Program-made: the position numbers and the translations under genes
Part shown: in pieces, positions 26,279 to 35,766 of the stretch
How the letters are laid out: each line of letters begins with the position of its first letter
How positions within the stretch are numbered: the stretch's first letter is position 1
Assembly (NCBI RefSeq): GCF_000238295.3
Contig: NZ_AHCD03000044.1
Location: forward strand, 434,001 to 498,000
Length of the DNA stretch: 64,000 nt
Direction: 5' to 3'
From: Pseudoalteromonas rubra
GTDB taxonomy: Bacteria; Pseudomonadota; Gammaproteobacteria; Enterobacterales; Alteromonadaceae
Notes under the pieces: model-generated
Seen by the model: only the letters and a program-made list of their open reading frames with translations
Told to the model about the DNA's origin: nothing
Databases searched by the model: none

Positions 26279-27757
26279 TTATTGCGCAAATGCCGTACCG
26301 TAAGTGGTCAATGCACCTTCACACAAACGCCAGTTCAGGATCCCACGGGCGGGGGCTGTGACGTCGATGAATGTGGGTGCCCAGCGCAGATTTCTGAAGC
26401 GTGCACTGTCTTCTTCACTGACCATCCCGGCCCTGACCGCTTCCTGGCGCGCAAGCTCACATTGCTTCCAGTCGAATTCATCACTACTGGGTAATTGGAG
26501 CTGAGTGACATCGTAAGCCGCAGGACAAGCATTTCCGCGTTGCTCGCAAGCGGTCTTCATTTCCTGTACCTTGTTCTCACAGGCATAACCAAAAGGGTTA
26601 TCGCGGCAGAACTGAGCGGCATTAAAGAAGAACCAGGCATTGTTGTAGGCCAGATCTTTAATCCGCTCGACGGCTGTACGCTGTGCTTCAGGTAAATACG
26701 CGTAGTAGCTGTTAAGCAGGTTCTGGGCGCGTTGCTCATCCAGAATGGCCTGTTTGAAGTCATCTTCCAGCTCACTGATCAGCCATTTCGTGGCATTGCG
26801 TACAATCTGATACTCAGGTACCAGTGCGCGCAAAGGCAACGATGAGTTTTCATAACGGGTGGTGTAGTAGCGCACCACGTTGTAATCACTCAATGAATTA
26901 AGCTGCTGATTAAATCCACTTTTAGCGTACTTCACAGCCTCATAGAACATGTCAAAACAAGGCGTTGGATTGTCCAGTGAACAGGTAATGATGTTATTCG
27001 GGATAATGGTCAATAGCTGTTTAGGGTCACCGCCATGCTGGATAGCACGTACCGTGATCTTAACCGAAGATTTGACTTCATCCTTTAGGTATCTGAGCTG
27101 ACCGCCGACGTTGAACACCCCGCCATATAAGTCAACATCCAGATAACCGCCGATGTCCGACTTATCCTGGTTACTACCGTAATCTATTTTCAGATTAACC
27201 AGGACGTTGGCACCGTATTCAATACCAGTAACAAATTCATCGCCAATCAGTGTTTGCAATTTGGTTTGGTGATTGTTCGCAATGTCCTGACCGACTGCAC
27301 TCAATGCGTAACCTGTGTTTTGATCTTTGGGCAGGAATAAGCGCTTTTTCGGGGTGCTGGAAGCACTGAAAGTATAAGAGCTCGAGTAAGAGCTTGACGC
27401 CATTTCTTTCGCTAAAGAAGCACCTGCCGAAACCCTGACGACTGGGAAGTTGACGTCCACATCAACGCTACCATTGAGTGTATTGAGCACATCGTCATAG
27501 CTCATATCAATGCCGGTTTTAAATTTGAGCTCTGTATTTCCGTAGCTTTCGTCAATGATGCCTGCAACGGGCTGGACATTTAAAAAGCGTTTTTTCTGGC
27601 TGTCATAGGCGGTGCCTATTGCCACGTGATCATTGATCAGGCCTGAGATCACAGAGCCTGACACCGATGAGCTTGAGATGTCAGCATTGGCTTGCTCATC
27701 AGCCATGCTGTGTCCTGCAAATGCTATTGCAAGTACAGATAAATAGAGTGATTTCAT
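26279..27757 (-). CDS. Unit B gene 5: secreted Cys-rich protein, putative pore-forming-like paralogue 2
   Basis: 492 residues, identical in length to 15480-16958 and among the most conserved pairs between units. Signal peptide MKSLYLSVLAIAFAGHSMA. It keeps FKTGIDMSYDDVLNTLNGSVDV, the Ser/Thr-rich stretch, GDEFVTGIEYGANVLVNLKIDY, GGDPKQLL, CSLDNPTPCFDMF and a C-terminal CRDNPFGYAC. It lies 11 bases after gene 4, with an AAGGAAAG ribosome binding site. Conservation of the Ser/Thr-rich segment, the expected site of membrane-inserting strands, fits a pore-forming or membrane-binding protein but does not prove it. Confidence 0.6.
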   Translation of the reverse strand: MKSLYLSVLAIAFAGHSMADEQANADISSSSVSGSVISGLINDHVAIGTAYDSQKKRFLNVQPVAGIIDESYGNTELKFKTGIDMSYDDVLNTLNGSVDVDVNFPVVRVSAGASLAKEMASSSYSSSYTFSASSTPKKRLFLPKDQNTGYALSAVGQDIANNHQTKLQTLIGDEFVTGIEYGANVLVNLKIDYGSNQDKSDIGGYLDVDLYGGVFNVGGQLRYLKDEVKSSVKITVRAIQHGGDPKQLLTIIPNNIITCSLDNPTPCFDMFYEAVKYAKSGFNQQLNSLSDYNVVRYYTTRYENSSLPLRALVPEYQIVRNATKWLISELEDDFKQAILDEQRAQNLLNSYYAYLPEAQRTAVERIKDLAYNNAWFFFNAAQFCRDNPFGYACENKVQEMKTACEQRGNACPAAYDVTQLQLPSSDEFDWKQCELARQEAVRAGMVSEEDSARFRNLRWAPTFIDVTAPARGILNWRLCEGALTTYGTAFAQ

Positions 27758-27768
27758 ATCATCTTTCC

Positions 27769-28626
27769 TTAACGAACCGTGAGCATATAGTCTTCAACTT
27801 CACCATACTGAATGTTGGTGCAGGCATTGTCTGAGCCGCCTCCTGCATCCAGCGCTACGCGCATCAGGGTGACACCATCGGGCGTGTTGTCAGGGACTGA
27901 TAGGGTGAATTTCACTGTATTGCCTGTTGTGCTGTTATGTACCAGCTCATCGTGGTCAAACTGACCGTTGTGGTTCCAGTCAATCCAAACTCGCGCTGCC
28001 AGCAGAGTAGGGTAGTTTGGATCCAGTAAACCCGGTTTTATCTCGACATTGGCGTCACGATTGGCCCGCAAATTCAGGACTTTGCCAGATACGAGTGTGT
28101 GTGCTGTGCTCCCTGAGGTGTGAATAAAGTCATCTACTTTGACCTGCTCTATCCATTCCCACTCATTGTCGTAACTATTGTTTGCGCAATACTTATTGGT
28201 CAGCACTGTGGTTTTGAGTGCAACCGCTTTATATTCCGGTGGCATAGTGGTGCAGGCCTGATCCTGGCTAGTGCCTGCATACCAGCCGTATGGGTTGGTA
28301 AAGTCTTCATTGGCGAAGGTCGGGTATTGTGCATTACCGGCGGCAAGTGCTGAATCCGAAAGCCACAGTTGCTTGAGCTGATTGAGCTTTTCTTCTTTAC
28401 TGATGATTTCGCGGGAGTCATACATTTGTTCCCACATTTCGACAAGTAGCCCGTCGTAACATTTTTTCAACCAGTCATAGCGACCTTTGGCTTCGGTTAC
28501 AGTGAGCATATCGCCCAGTTCGTTAAAATTGGCTTCTTCAATCGTATTGGCTGATACGCTGCTGGTGGCGAGTGTGAGGCCACAGAGCACGGCAACCTGA
28601 GATAATCTAAATAACGTATTCATCAT
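27769..28626 (-). CDS. Unit B gene 4: small secreted GEVED-domain protein
   Basis: 285 residues, the same length as its unit A partner. The signal peptide ends near residue 26 (SSVSAN). The helical N-terminal part keeps AKGRYDWLKKCYDGLLVEMWEQMYDSR in outline. The C-terminal GEVED domain has RVWIDWNHNGQFDHDELV, LMRVALDAGGG and the final YGEVEDYMLTVR. The loop between (residues about 110-130 and 165-185) is the most changed. It is embedded between genes 3 and 5 with 9- and 11-base gaps. The likely role is a calcium-stabilised binding subunit, which is inference. Confidence 0.8.
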   Translation of the reverse strand: MMNTLFRLSQVAVLCGLTLATSSVSANTIEEANFNELGDMLTVTEAKGRYDWLKKCYDGLLVEMWEQMYDSREIISKEEKLNQLKQLWLSDSALAAGNAQYPTFANEDFTNPYGWYAGTSQDQACTTMPPEYKAVALKTTVLTNKYCANNSYDNEWEWIEQVKVDDFIHTSGSTAHTLVSGKVLNLRANRDANVEIKPGLLDPNYPTLLAARVWIDWNHNGQFDHDELVHNSTTGNTVKFTLSVPDNTPDGVTLMRVALDAGGGSDNACTNIQYGEVEDYMLTVR

Positions 28627-28635
28627 TGCGTATCC

Positions 28636-29883
28636 TTACTTCAAAACATCACTGTAGGCACTGTAATCGCGATAGTAAGCCAGGTTAGCGGCTTCGTAAT
28701 CGATGCAGTAATTGCCCTCTGGGTTGCGTTCACAATAGTCGACCAGGTCGGCAAACAGGTTGGCATTGGCCCGACTGGCTGTCTCTATTTCCGACAGTTG
28801 ATTGAGTTGCCCAGCATTAAATTGAGATGCGTAGTAGCGTTGTAGGTTCTTGGCTCGGCGATAGGTGAGTCGTTCCTCAATCCAGCGCGAAGTCAACTCT
28901 TTAACCACTAACTTGGTGAGATAGTTAACAGCTTCATATCCCTGTGCGGGGATCAGTTGTTGCAGGTTTGAGCCTGAATCCAGATACTTTGACACATAAG
29001 TGTCGGTCACATTGTAGTCGTCCAATGACTGGAACTGGTTAATATAATCTGTTTTTAGGTAGTTAACCGCAGATTCAAATAGATTGAAGCACGGCTCAGG
29101 GTTTAGCAAAGTACAGCTCATGATCCCATTTGGGATGATTTGCAGCAGGCGGTTTGGCTCACCGCCACTTTGATAGCCACTGATAGTAATTTTGACGGAT
29201 TGACGTTTCTCATCGTCCAGCTTTTGCAGCTGGCCATCGACTTTGACCTTGCCTATCCAGTCTACGCTCAGATAACCACCAATGGTGCGCTTATCGCTCT
29301 CGTTGCGATAATCAATTTTCATATTGATCACCACATTGGAGCCATAGGCAAAGCCTTGTATAAATCCATCACCGAGGTTTGCCGCTTTATTACCCGGGTA
29401 GGCCTGTGCCAGATCCAATGCAGCCTGTGTTGGCTGGTAACCGGCATCGGTAGCAGGCATTAGGATCCGGGATTTGGGTTTTACTGAGGAATACACGGTA
29501 TAAGTGCCGGTGTATTTGTCAGCGCTTATGTCTTTAGCATAGTTAGCACCAGCATCAACACGTACTGCGGGGAATTTGAAGCCAGCATCAACTTTACCGT
29601 CAATCAGTTTTAATGCCTGCTCGTAACCCAGGTCAACACCTACACGAAAATCGATGTTGGTATTGCCAAGGTGCTCGACTGTTTGGCCATCAACTGATTT
29701 CAATCCCAGCAGAATATCGCCCTTACTTTGATAGGCCGTGCCCAATGGTGCCAGGTCAACCACATTGGACGTTGCTGCTTGTCCATGTATCTCACTCAGC
29801 TTAGTAGGTAGAGGCTGTGACGTAGCAAGCGCAGGCAAAGTCGCACAAGCGAGTGTGACTTGAATGAATTTTGCATAGTTCAT
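28636..29883 (-). CDS. Unit B gene 3: secreted Cys-rich protein, putative pore-forming-like paralogue 1
   Basis: 415 residues from the start at 29883, chosen as in unit A because GGAGAGA precedes it by 7 bases. Signal peptide MNYAKFIQVTLACATLPALA. It retains FRVGVDLGYEQALKLIDGKVD, the Tyr/Thr-rich stretch, GFIQGFAYGSNVVINMKIDY, GGYLSVDW, CTLLNPEPCFNLF and a C-terminal CERNPEGNYC. GGDP of unit A is GGEP here. The gene is strongly conserved with its partner in the core, with changes mainly in the first 40 and last 60 residues. Homologous to genes 5 and 6 of the same unit. Confidence 0.6.
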   Translation of the reverse strand: MNYAKFIQVTLACATLPALATSQPLPTKLSEIHGQAATSNVVDLAPLGTAYQSKGDILLGLKSVDGQTVEHLGNTNIDFRVGVDLGYEQALKLIDGKVDAGFKFPAVRVDAGANYAKDISADKYTGTYTVYSSVKPKSRILMPATDAGYQPTQAALDLAQAYPGNKAANLGDGFIQGFAYGSNVVINMKIDYRNESDKRTIGGYLSVDWIGKVKVDGQLQKLDDEKRQSVKITISGYQSGGEPNRLLQIIPNGIMSCTLLNPEPCFNLFESAVNYLKTDYINQFQSLDDYNVTDTYVSKYLDSGSNLQQLIPAQGYEAVNYLTKLVVKELTSRWIEERLTYRRAKNLQRYYASQFNAGQLNQLSEIETASRANANLFADLVDYCERNPEGNYCIDYEAANLAYYRDYSAYSDVLK

Positions 29884-29899
29884 GTTTGATCTCTCCATG

Positions 29900-29918
29900 A
29901 GAGGCCCAGTGGGCCTCT
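29900..29918 (-). promoter_or_regulatory. Intercistronic GC hairpin between unit B genes 2 and 3
   Basis: AGAGGCCC pairs with GGGCCTCT around an AGT loop, at the position of 19101-19120 in unit A. The outer pair is A-T here and G-C there, a compensatory change; the loop also differs in length. Confidence 0.75.
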
Positions 29919-29931
29919 ATTCGCTTAAACC

Positions 29932-31980
29932 TTAGTCGTTAAGGCTATTTAAGTAATCCTGGTGCCATGCTTCAGGGAGGTTGTTGAGCACATCTTGAGT
30001 GGTGATTTCACTGTCAGAGAACTCGTTGTCACTTTGCATTGCTAGGTCACCGACTTGTAAGCCGTTTGCAAACATGGTGAATGTTTCACCAGTGACATGT
30101 TTCTCGTCTGTGTCAGTACGTTTTAGCTTAAGGTTGTAGACATTGTCGTTGTATTTCACTTCTTCAATGGCTGTGATCATTTCAATACCACTTTGGGTAC
30201 GGATCTGGTCGCCTGCTTTTACTTTGTTTGCCCAAGCTGACAGACCTGAAACCGTTACAACCGGATGTGATTCGGTTAGCAGCAGAGTTTTACCTGAGGC
30301 AGTCGTTAGCTTGACCATTGGGATCAGCTCGACACCTATAGAAATGTCTTCGATCTCAAGTGGCATATGCTCATCTGGTGCAAATTGGCTGGCTCCTAGT
30401 ACGGTATCGCCAACACTCAGTTGCTCAATTGGCAGGTGTTTGCCATTGGCCAGAGTAATTAGTGATCCTTTTGCCAGACAGCTGTAGACCACTTGCATTG
30501 GTGGGTGCTTGATGTCTTTCCAGTTACTTTCTGGCATATCTGAGCTGCCGATAACATAAGTGAAGTGGCGTGTCATAACGCGCGGGCCACGTTGCTGCTC
30601 TACTTCAACTGCCAGGTTCATGATCCAATGTGCATCCAGGTAGCGGCCATATAAGGTTGCATCGCCAAATACGCCCATGTTTCTTGGGATATTCCAGGAC
30701 ATACGTGTATAAGGGTAGTCAATGCCACCGACATCTTTGACCCCTTTTTGTAGCGTGATGTAGTCAGAGAACAGATTAATTGCATCAGATGCTTTGTAAT
30801 CGTCTCCGATGCGTGACGCACCGCCGCCTTCACGTGTTTGAATATAGATTTCAGAACCATAGTGCAGTCCATCAGGCTTGTCTGTAACGGGCTGCCCCTG
30901 CGCATCTTTGATCAGTGACTTTGTGCCTGCACCTGTATTCGGGTCATAACTGACAGCCAGTTGATGCCATTCAGGTGTATAGATTTTAGTGACTTCGCCC
31001 ATCACTTCACGGAAACCACTGAACGGGATAAGGAGTTTTAACTGGTCATTAGGCGTGCCATGCGCGTACATAGCCTCGTAGTCACAGTCTTGATATTTAC
31101 GGTTTAGACAGACCTTAATGCGGTTAAGGGATGGATCTGCCTCATTTCGCTCTTTAACGTCTACCGGGTGCGTAATTTCGTTTTCAAGAATGCTGGTAGT
31201 CGTACGGGCATAGCCATCAGGTAAAGTGGTTGCCAGGCCTGCTTCAGTACTGTTCAGTGTTGCCATCTTCGCCGTGGCACCATTGGTCTTATACACACCC
31301 AAATCGGCCAGTAAGGTTTCTGGTGAATATTCAATAACCGATGAACGAATTTCAGTGACTGTTTGACCATTGGCGCCCTCATATGACACGGTGAGGTATG
31401 CGTCTGCGAAGATGCGCTCAGAGTTAATCAATTTCGGTAGTACGTCTTCCATGCGGCCAACTGAGGCAACACTTACGCGTTTCTGTGGTTCGTCGGGTGT
31501 CCCTTGGCCAAAAAACTCGTTAAAGCTTGGCATGACCAACTCTTCACCTTTTTCATTCATCAGGGTCAAATCGATATAGGTGTAGTATGTGGTACTGAAT
31601 TCACTGTTGACTGCTGTTAGCACCAGGTATTCCTGACCATCTTTGCGGGTCATTGAGCGAAGGCCCATATGCTTGAAGAATGAACAAAGCTTACCTGTTT
31701 GACAGTCTGAGGATTGAGTTGTCGACATGATACCTGCCATTTCTGGCTGGTTGGCTTTACGGTTAAGTGTTTCTTCTAAAGAACGAAACAGAAACGGGCG
31801 ATTTTTCTCTGTAATGCCGTGTCTCGCAAGGCGTTGCTTGGCTTGCTCCAATTCACCGAGTTGCTGAAATTTGACGATGCTTTCGGGGAAGCGCTCGGAT
31901 TCTTGAGTAAGAGGCGCTGAGATAGAAGCAAAAGAAGCTCCTCCCAGTGCAGCGGCAACTGCTAGGCTAACCAGTTTCAT
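29932..31980 (-). CDS. Unit B gene 2: secreted protein with C-terminal Hint domain
   Basis: 682 residues, 16 fewer than its unit A partner because of shorter low-complexity stretches around residues 70-85 and 235-260. The signal peptide is almost identical (AVAAALGGASFASISA). The N-terminal region keeps the GEELVMPSFNEFFGQG and IQTREGGGASRIGD blocks. The Hint domain starts at Cys501 (YSCLAKGSLI), has TESH with His572, and ends FTMFANGLQVGDLAMQ plus the same tail of about 30 residues. The Hint domain and tail are far better conserved between units than the first 500 residues, so self-processing is probably the constrained function. No terminal His-Asn is present. Confidence 0.82.
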   Translation of the reverse strand: MKLVSLAVAAALGGASFASISAPLTQESERFPESIVKFQQLGELEQAKQRLARHGITEKNRPFLFRSLEETLNRKANQPEMAGIMSTTQSSDCQTGKLCSFFKHMGLRSMTRKDGQEYLVLTAVNSEFSTTYYTYIDLTLMNEKGEELVMPSFNEFFGQGTPDEPQKRVSVASVGRMEDVLPKLINSERIFADAYLTVSYEGANGQTVTEIRSSVIEYSPETLLADLGVYKTNGATAKMATLNSTEAGLATTLPDGYARTTTSILENEITHPVDVKERNEADPSLNRIKVCLNRKYQDCDYEAMYAHGTPNDQLKLLIPFSGFREVMGEVTKIYTPEWHQLAVSYDPNTGAGTKSLIKDAQGQPVTDKPDGLHYGSEIYIQTREGGGASRIGDDYKASDAINLFSDYITLQKGVKDVGGIDYPYTRMSWNIPRNMGVFGDATLYGRYLDAHWIMNLAVEVEQQRGPRVMTRHFTYVIGSSDMPESNWKDIKHPPMQVVYSCLAKGSLITLANGKHLPIEQLSVGDTVLGASQFAPDEHMPLEIEDISIGVELIPMVKLTTASGKTLLLTESHPVVTVSGLSAWANKVKAGDQIRTQSGIEMITAIEEVKYNDNVYNLKLKRTDTDEKHVTGETFTMFANGLQVGDLAMQSDNEFSDSEITTQDVLNNLPEAWHQDYLNSLND

Positions 31981-32010
31981 ACTATTTTCCTTTTAGTTAA
32001 TTTTAAAAAG

Positions 32011-32051
32011 GCTCGTAGATAGGGTGAGCCCCTATCTACATAACTGCGAGC
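32011..32051 (-). terminator. Intrinsic terminator or attenuator between the protease and Hint genes of unit B
   Basis: Outer GCTCG/CGAGC and inner TAGATAGGG/CCCTATCTA arms, followed on the transcribed strand by CTTTTTAAAA. The fold is the same as 21261-21300 in unit A, with inner-stem bases changed in a paired way (G-C to A-U, G-U to A-U). Confidence 0.8.
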
Positions 32052-32063
32052 ACAAGGTGTTAA

Positions 32064-35000
32064 TTACCATCTAGTAATTTTGAATTGAATGTCTTCAACT
32101 TCTCCGTAAGTGAAGGATTTACAAGCATCCTGCTTTAATGGGTTTTGAGGGTTTTCCTCAAATTTGGCTCTTAATGTGAACAGCTTATCTCTGCTCACCC
32201 AGGGGAGGCGGATGATTTTGCTTGAAGTGACACGGCAATACTCAATCCCGTCTGTTCTGGAGTGACAGTCTGTGGTGTAGTAGTCATAGGTGTAATCATT
32301 GCTGCCATTGTGGCCTTCATCTTTGCTGAATGTGTCATCGCGATTTTTATCCAGCCAGACAGTGAAGCGTGCACCAATCTGATTGTTACCATATAGGTTG
32401 TCTATGGTGGACCGTGGCAGGAAGTTGGTCGAGCCAACCACAGTCAGGTACGAATTATCATAGCGTGAGAAGTCGTTCACAGTCGTAAAGTTATACCCTG
32501 ACGCATTATATCCGGCTACTTCTGTCACCTCATGTAATACCGTTGAGTAGTAATTAAAAGTAAGCTTGTCGATGTACAAGACGCCTGCATTGTTTGGATC
32601 GGTAATGCCTGCACTACAGCTTGAAACCGGTTGTAGTGTTAAAGTCTGGGTACTGGTATCACTGTCACTGCCATCCTGATAACGGGTAGTCAGGGAGACG
32701 TTGAATGTTCCGCCGTTCTCTGGAAACTGAATTACAGGATTTTCTTCACTGCTGGTTTGATTATCAAACCCAAACTGCCAGCTATATTGCGGTTGTTTAG
32801 TCTGATTGGCTGTACTGTTATTGATGAATTTAACCTTGTTACCTTCCAGAATTTGATAGTTAAAGTCGGCAATGATTGGCAGGTTAGCGGAATCTGCATC
32901 GATCATTACGTCAATGACCTGGCCTGCATCTACAACACCACAGCTATGAATGTAGGAGTATTTGTCGTCTGAGATAGCAACCCGCATCAGACCTATGCCA
33001 GAGGGAATGGCGCTACTTAATTCAAAAGCAGCACTGTTGCCTGATATCGTCTCGTTACCGATCAGTTTTTCAGTGTAGGCGAATTCTCCGTCTTTATCTG
33101 AGTCAAACAAGACAGTGAGCTTTTTACCACTGAGATCTTTATCAAAAACAAGGCTATAGCTGCGTTGACGGGCCAGTGGAATACGATTACCAACCTCTGA
33201 AGTATATTCTCCGGTAATATTGCTGATGCTATGATTAGCAATGTTCAGGCTGCTGGTATGTATCGCAGGGGCATTCAAATAAGGTGGACAGTTAACATCG
33301 GCTGGACGGCTAAAAAAGTGTCGGTAGGCCGTACTGGTTTGATTGCCACTAAATTGAACTTCAATGGCAGCGCGTGCCAATATATCGTTTGGTATTACGT
33401 GTGTTTGTTGTAAAAAGGGGTAGATAGCCTGGTTGTCACTCTTACGCCATAGACTACTGGTGCCATCGCCCCAATCTGCACGGATCTGCTCTATGGTATC
33501 AGTAGCTAAGTGGCTGATGTCATAGCTCACTTCGTTGTAACTATACTTGGCATTGGCATCTAGTGTTGATAAGTTGTTGTCTGCGACGATACCGACGCCT
33601 AGCAATACATCTGTAATGTCAGCTTTGCGCTGGTCGGCGTTTTTGTTTTCAATATCAATGAAAGGCGTTTGTGCTGCCAGACAATAGCCATATTCGTCCA
33701 TACTCATGTTGGGGAACATGCAGCCTGCCGTATTGGCACGCAAAAACACTTTGAAGGCATCCTGAATTGACCATTGCTTGGTTTTTACTAGCTCGTAGAA
33801 GGCTTTACGTAGTACACCCCCGTTAGCGTGCTCCGTTTTACCCGTCGAAAAGTCAGCGACATGATCGATACTGGTGCCATCCCAGGAGGGGAGCTCATAA
33901 AAGCGCACGCCCTGATCCGCATAGATTGCATCCCAGCCAAACCACCACTTTCGGTTCTGACCGTATTGACCTGCCTGCTCGTTAAACTGTTTGGTAAAGT
34001 ACTCGGATTGACTGTATGCGCCCGAGGCCTGATTCTGAAAGTAATCCATAACCGCGACAGTTACCAAATCTGAGAAGCCTTCGTTAATGGCACCGTCTAC
34101 GCCCTCAGCACCAATGCCTGAATTCCAGCTGGTGATCGCATGACCAATTTCATGTGCGGCAATGCTAAGCGTGGCTTGTGAGTAAAAATAGTAACCATCA
34201 CCAGAGCCATAGTTGACAAACTCGCCGTCCCAGAACGCTTTATTAGTACCAAATATGGTGTTGCTGTGTACTTTTTGTTTAAGCGGTTTGATGCAATAGC
34301 CATTGCTTGAGCAGTCTGAGGACTGGCTTGGATATAAGTCAGCAAATTGATTGTGAAAGTACTGCATCACAACACCGGCATTGAAATGCGCTTCGCTGGC
34401 ATGGCTGTAGGTGAACCAGGTATCAAAGTTGCTAGTCACCTTAGTGACATCAAAGTCCTCGTTTTTTTCTCCGCAGGAGTATGAGACCGGGTTTGTATCT
34501 GAGCTTCTGGCATCAAAAGTGCTCAGGTAGGGGTTTTCCAGAGTACATGAATCCAGTTCTTTTTTGACGATTAAGGGGTATCCGCCAAATTGGGCGAAAA
34601 TAGCATTTGGATTTGCGTCAGTAAACAGTAGACGTTGTCCGACAGGTGTAAATTCGTCGTATTGATACGTTGTACAGGCCGCCATGCTGTCTGGCTGCGG
34701 TGAATAACAGATCGCACCCAGTTTATCGTTCCCACCTATACCACCTCCGGGGACATAGCTACTATCTAGCCCTGTGCTAGCCGACATGGTCTCTTTTGAA
34801 TAGAAGGATGTATGGGAGCGATGGCGGATGACATTGCCCTGTGCGCTGTCCAGAACAAGCTGCTCATGAAGACCCTTACGGTTGACCTCTATAACTTTCA
34901 CGTCAAGTAACTTTCCGTTTACAACTAAATACGCCGAGATTGACGAATTAATTTTCGTGTGTTCGTCCTGGTAATAACGTGCAACGCTTGCTGTGAAGTT

Positions 35001-35375
35001 TGGCTGGTGGCCTGTGCCATGCTCAGCGACTCTAACTTCACCACTAAGCAATTTGCCCATGCTCTGGATAACATTACCGTGCGTATCCCGTGCAACAACC
35101 AGCTGACTATCAAGTACAGGTTTGCCCTGATAGTAAGCCCGGTAGTGCTCGTATTGTGGCTGCGTACCTGCGACTTTTTCTAGCCGATAGGTCAGCGCAG
35201 TATTTACACGTAGAGTCTTAGCTGTCGGAGAGTTGTGTTCGGGTTGAGCCGCTGTTGGTAATTGTGACCAAAGGTGCTGCTGATTGAGTAGCGCTTGAGA
35301 CTCGATGGTAGCTGTGGCTTGTGTACTTAACAAAGCAATAGCTCCTGCGCCAAGCACTGCGCTGAGGCGTGTCAT
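32064..35375 (-). CDS. Unit B gene 1: secreted thermolysin-type (M4) metalloprotease with PKD and GEVED domains
   Basis: 1103 residues, with a signal peptide ending near residue 23 (STQATA). The FTP/PepSY-like propeptide keeps YEHYRAYYQGKPVLDSQLVV. The catalytic motif is HEIGH with His408, Glu409 and His412, then Glu432 in INEGFSD; HANGGVLRKAFY supplies the transition-state His. The C-terminal half has a degenerate GEVED-like end, a PKD domain (YSWQFGFDN) and the closing GEVED motif YGEVEDIQFKITRW. All catalytic residues of the unit A enzyme are preserved. It is the first gene of unit B, about 64 bases after a TATACT promoter element, with AAAAAGGA as ribosome binding site. Role as in unit A. 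Confidence 0.92.
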   Translation of the reverse strand: MTRLSAVLGAGAIALLSTQATATIESQALLNQQHLWSQLPTAAQPEHNSPTAKTLRVNTALTYRLEKVAGTQPQYEHYRAYYQGKPVLDSQLVVARDTHGNVIQSMGKLLSGEVRVAEHGTGHQPNFTASVARYYQDEHTKINSSISAYLVVNGKLLDVKVIEVNRKGLHEQLVLDSAQGNVIRHRSHTSFYSKETMSASTGLDSSYVPGGGIGGNDKLGAICYSPQPDSMAACTTYQYDEFTPVGQRLLFTDANPNAIFAQFGGYPLIVKKELDSCTLENPYLSTFDARSSDTNPVSYSCGEKNEDFDVTKVTSNFDTWFTYSHASEAHFNAGVVMQYFHNQFADLYPSQSSDCSSNGYCIKPLKQKVHSNTIFGTNKAFWDGEFVNYGSGDGYYFYSQATLSIAAHEIGHAITSWNSGIGAEGVDGAINEGFSDLVTVAVMDYFQNQASGAYSQSEYFTKQFNEQAGQYGQNRKWWFGWDAIYADQGVRFYELPSWDGTSIDHVADFSTGKTEHANGGVLRKAFYELVKTKQWSIQDAFKVFLRANTAGCMFPNMSMDEYGYCLAAQTPFIDIENKNADQRKADITDVLLGVGIVADNNLSTLDANAKYSYNEVSYDISHLATDTIEQIRADWGDGTSSLWRKSDNQAIYPFLQQTHVIPNDILARAAIEVQFSGNQTSTAYRHFFSRPADVNCPPYLNAPAIHTSSLNIANHSISNITGEYTSEVGNRIPLARQRSYSLVFDKDLSGKKLTVLFDSDKDGEFAYTEKLIGNETISGNSAAFELSSAIPSGIGLMRVAISDDKYSYIHSCGVVDAGQVIDVMIDADSANLPIIADFNYQILEGNKVKFINNSTANQTKQPQYSWQFGFDNQTSSEENPVIQFPENGGTFNVSLTTRYQDGSDSDTSTQTLTLQPVSSCSAGITDPNNAGVLYIDKLTFNYYSTVLHEVTEVAGYNASGYNFTTVNDFSRYDNSYLTVVGSTNFLPRSTIDNLYGNNQIGARFTVWLDKNRDDTFSKDEGHNGSNDYTYDYYTTDCHSRTDGIEYCRVTSSKIIRLPWVSRDKLFTLRAKFEENPQNPLKQDACKSFTYGEVEDIQFKITRW

Positions 35376-35438
35376 AAATAATCCTTTTTTGTTGCATTAT
35401 TGGTGCTTAATAGAGTTAAAACTCACATTTGTTCACTT

Positions 35439-35467
35439 AGTATACAAATTAAATTAATTGTTGCAAA
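35439..35467 (-). promoter_or_regulatory. Predicted sigma-70 promoter of unit B
   Basis: On the minus strand TTTGCA, a 17-base spacer and TATACT. The -10 hexamer and its distance to the start codon match unit A; the -35 is weaker and different. Confidence 0.5.
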
Positions 35468-35766
35468 TGTTTATTTATTGTTTCTTTTTGCGGGTTTTTT
35501 AGTTTGTAATGATGGGCTTTTGTGTATTGGGTACGAACTTTTGTATGGCTTTGTTTTTGTTGTTCTTTACAAAGAATGGCAGGAGGCAGAATTCGTTTGT
35601 TGTTTTTTAAGGTACAATGTAAAAAGGGATGGATTATTTAGTTCGCGGTCTTTGAAGTCATCATTTTCGCCAGCGGTTTTAGCTTTGTACGGCGCTTATA
35701 AACTGCCCCGAAACGAGCGTGTTGACCTGCCTTTGACAATAAAGCGTTTTTAAATCTTGCAGGAAT

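Larger units (their letters stand above)
25151..35467 (-). repeat. Unit B of the tandemly duplicated six-gene secretion cluster
   Basis: Second copy of the six-gene unit, with the same gene order, near-identical intergenic distances, the promoter -10 element and the three hairpins. The protease and the N-terminal part of the Hint protein are the most diverged; the Hint domain and the paralogue at 26279-27757 are the least diverged by eye. Confidence 0.9.

Noticed and set aside
14352..35467. Duplicated cluster as a transposon or integrated phage
   Set aside because: No transposase, integrase, tRNA target, or long terminal repeats seen at 14175-14351, 24604-25150 or 35376-35815. Tandem duplication with divergence is simpler.
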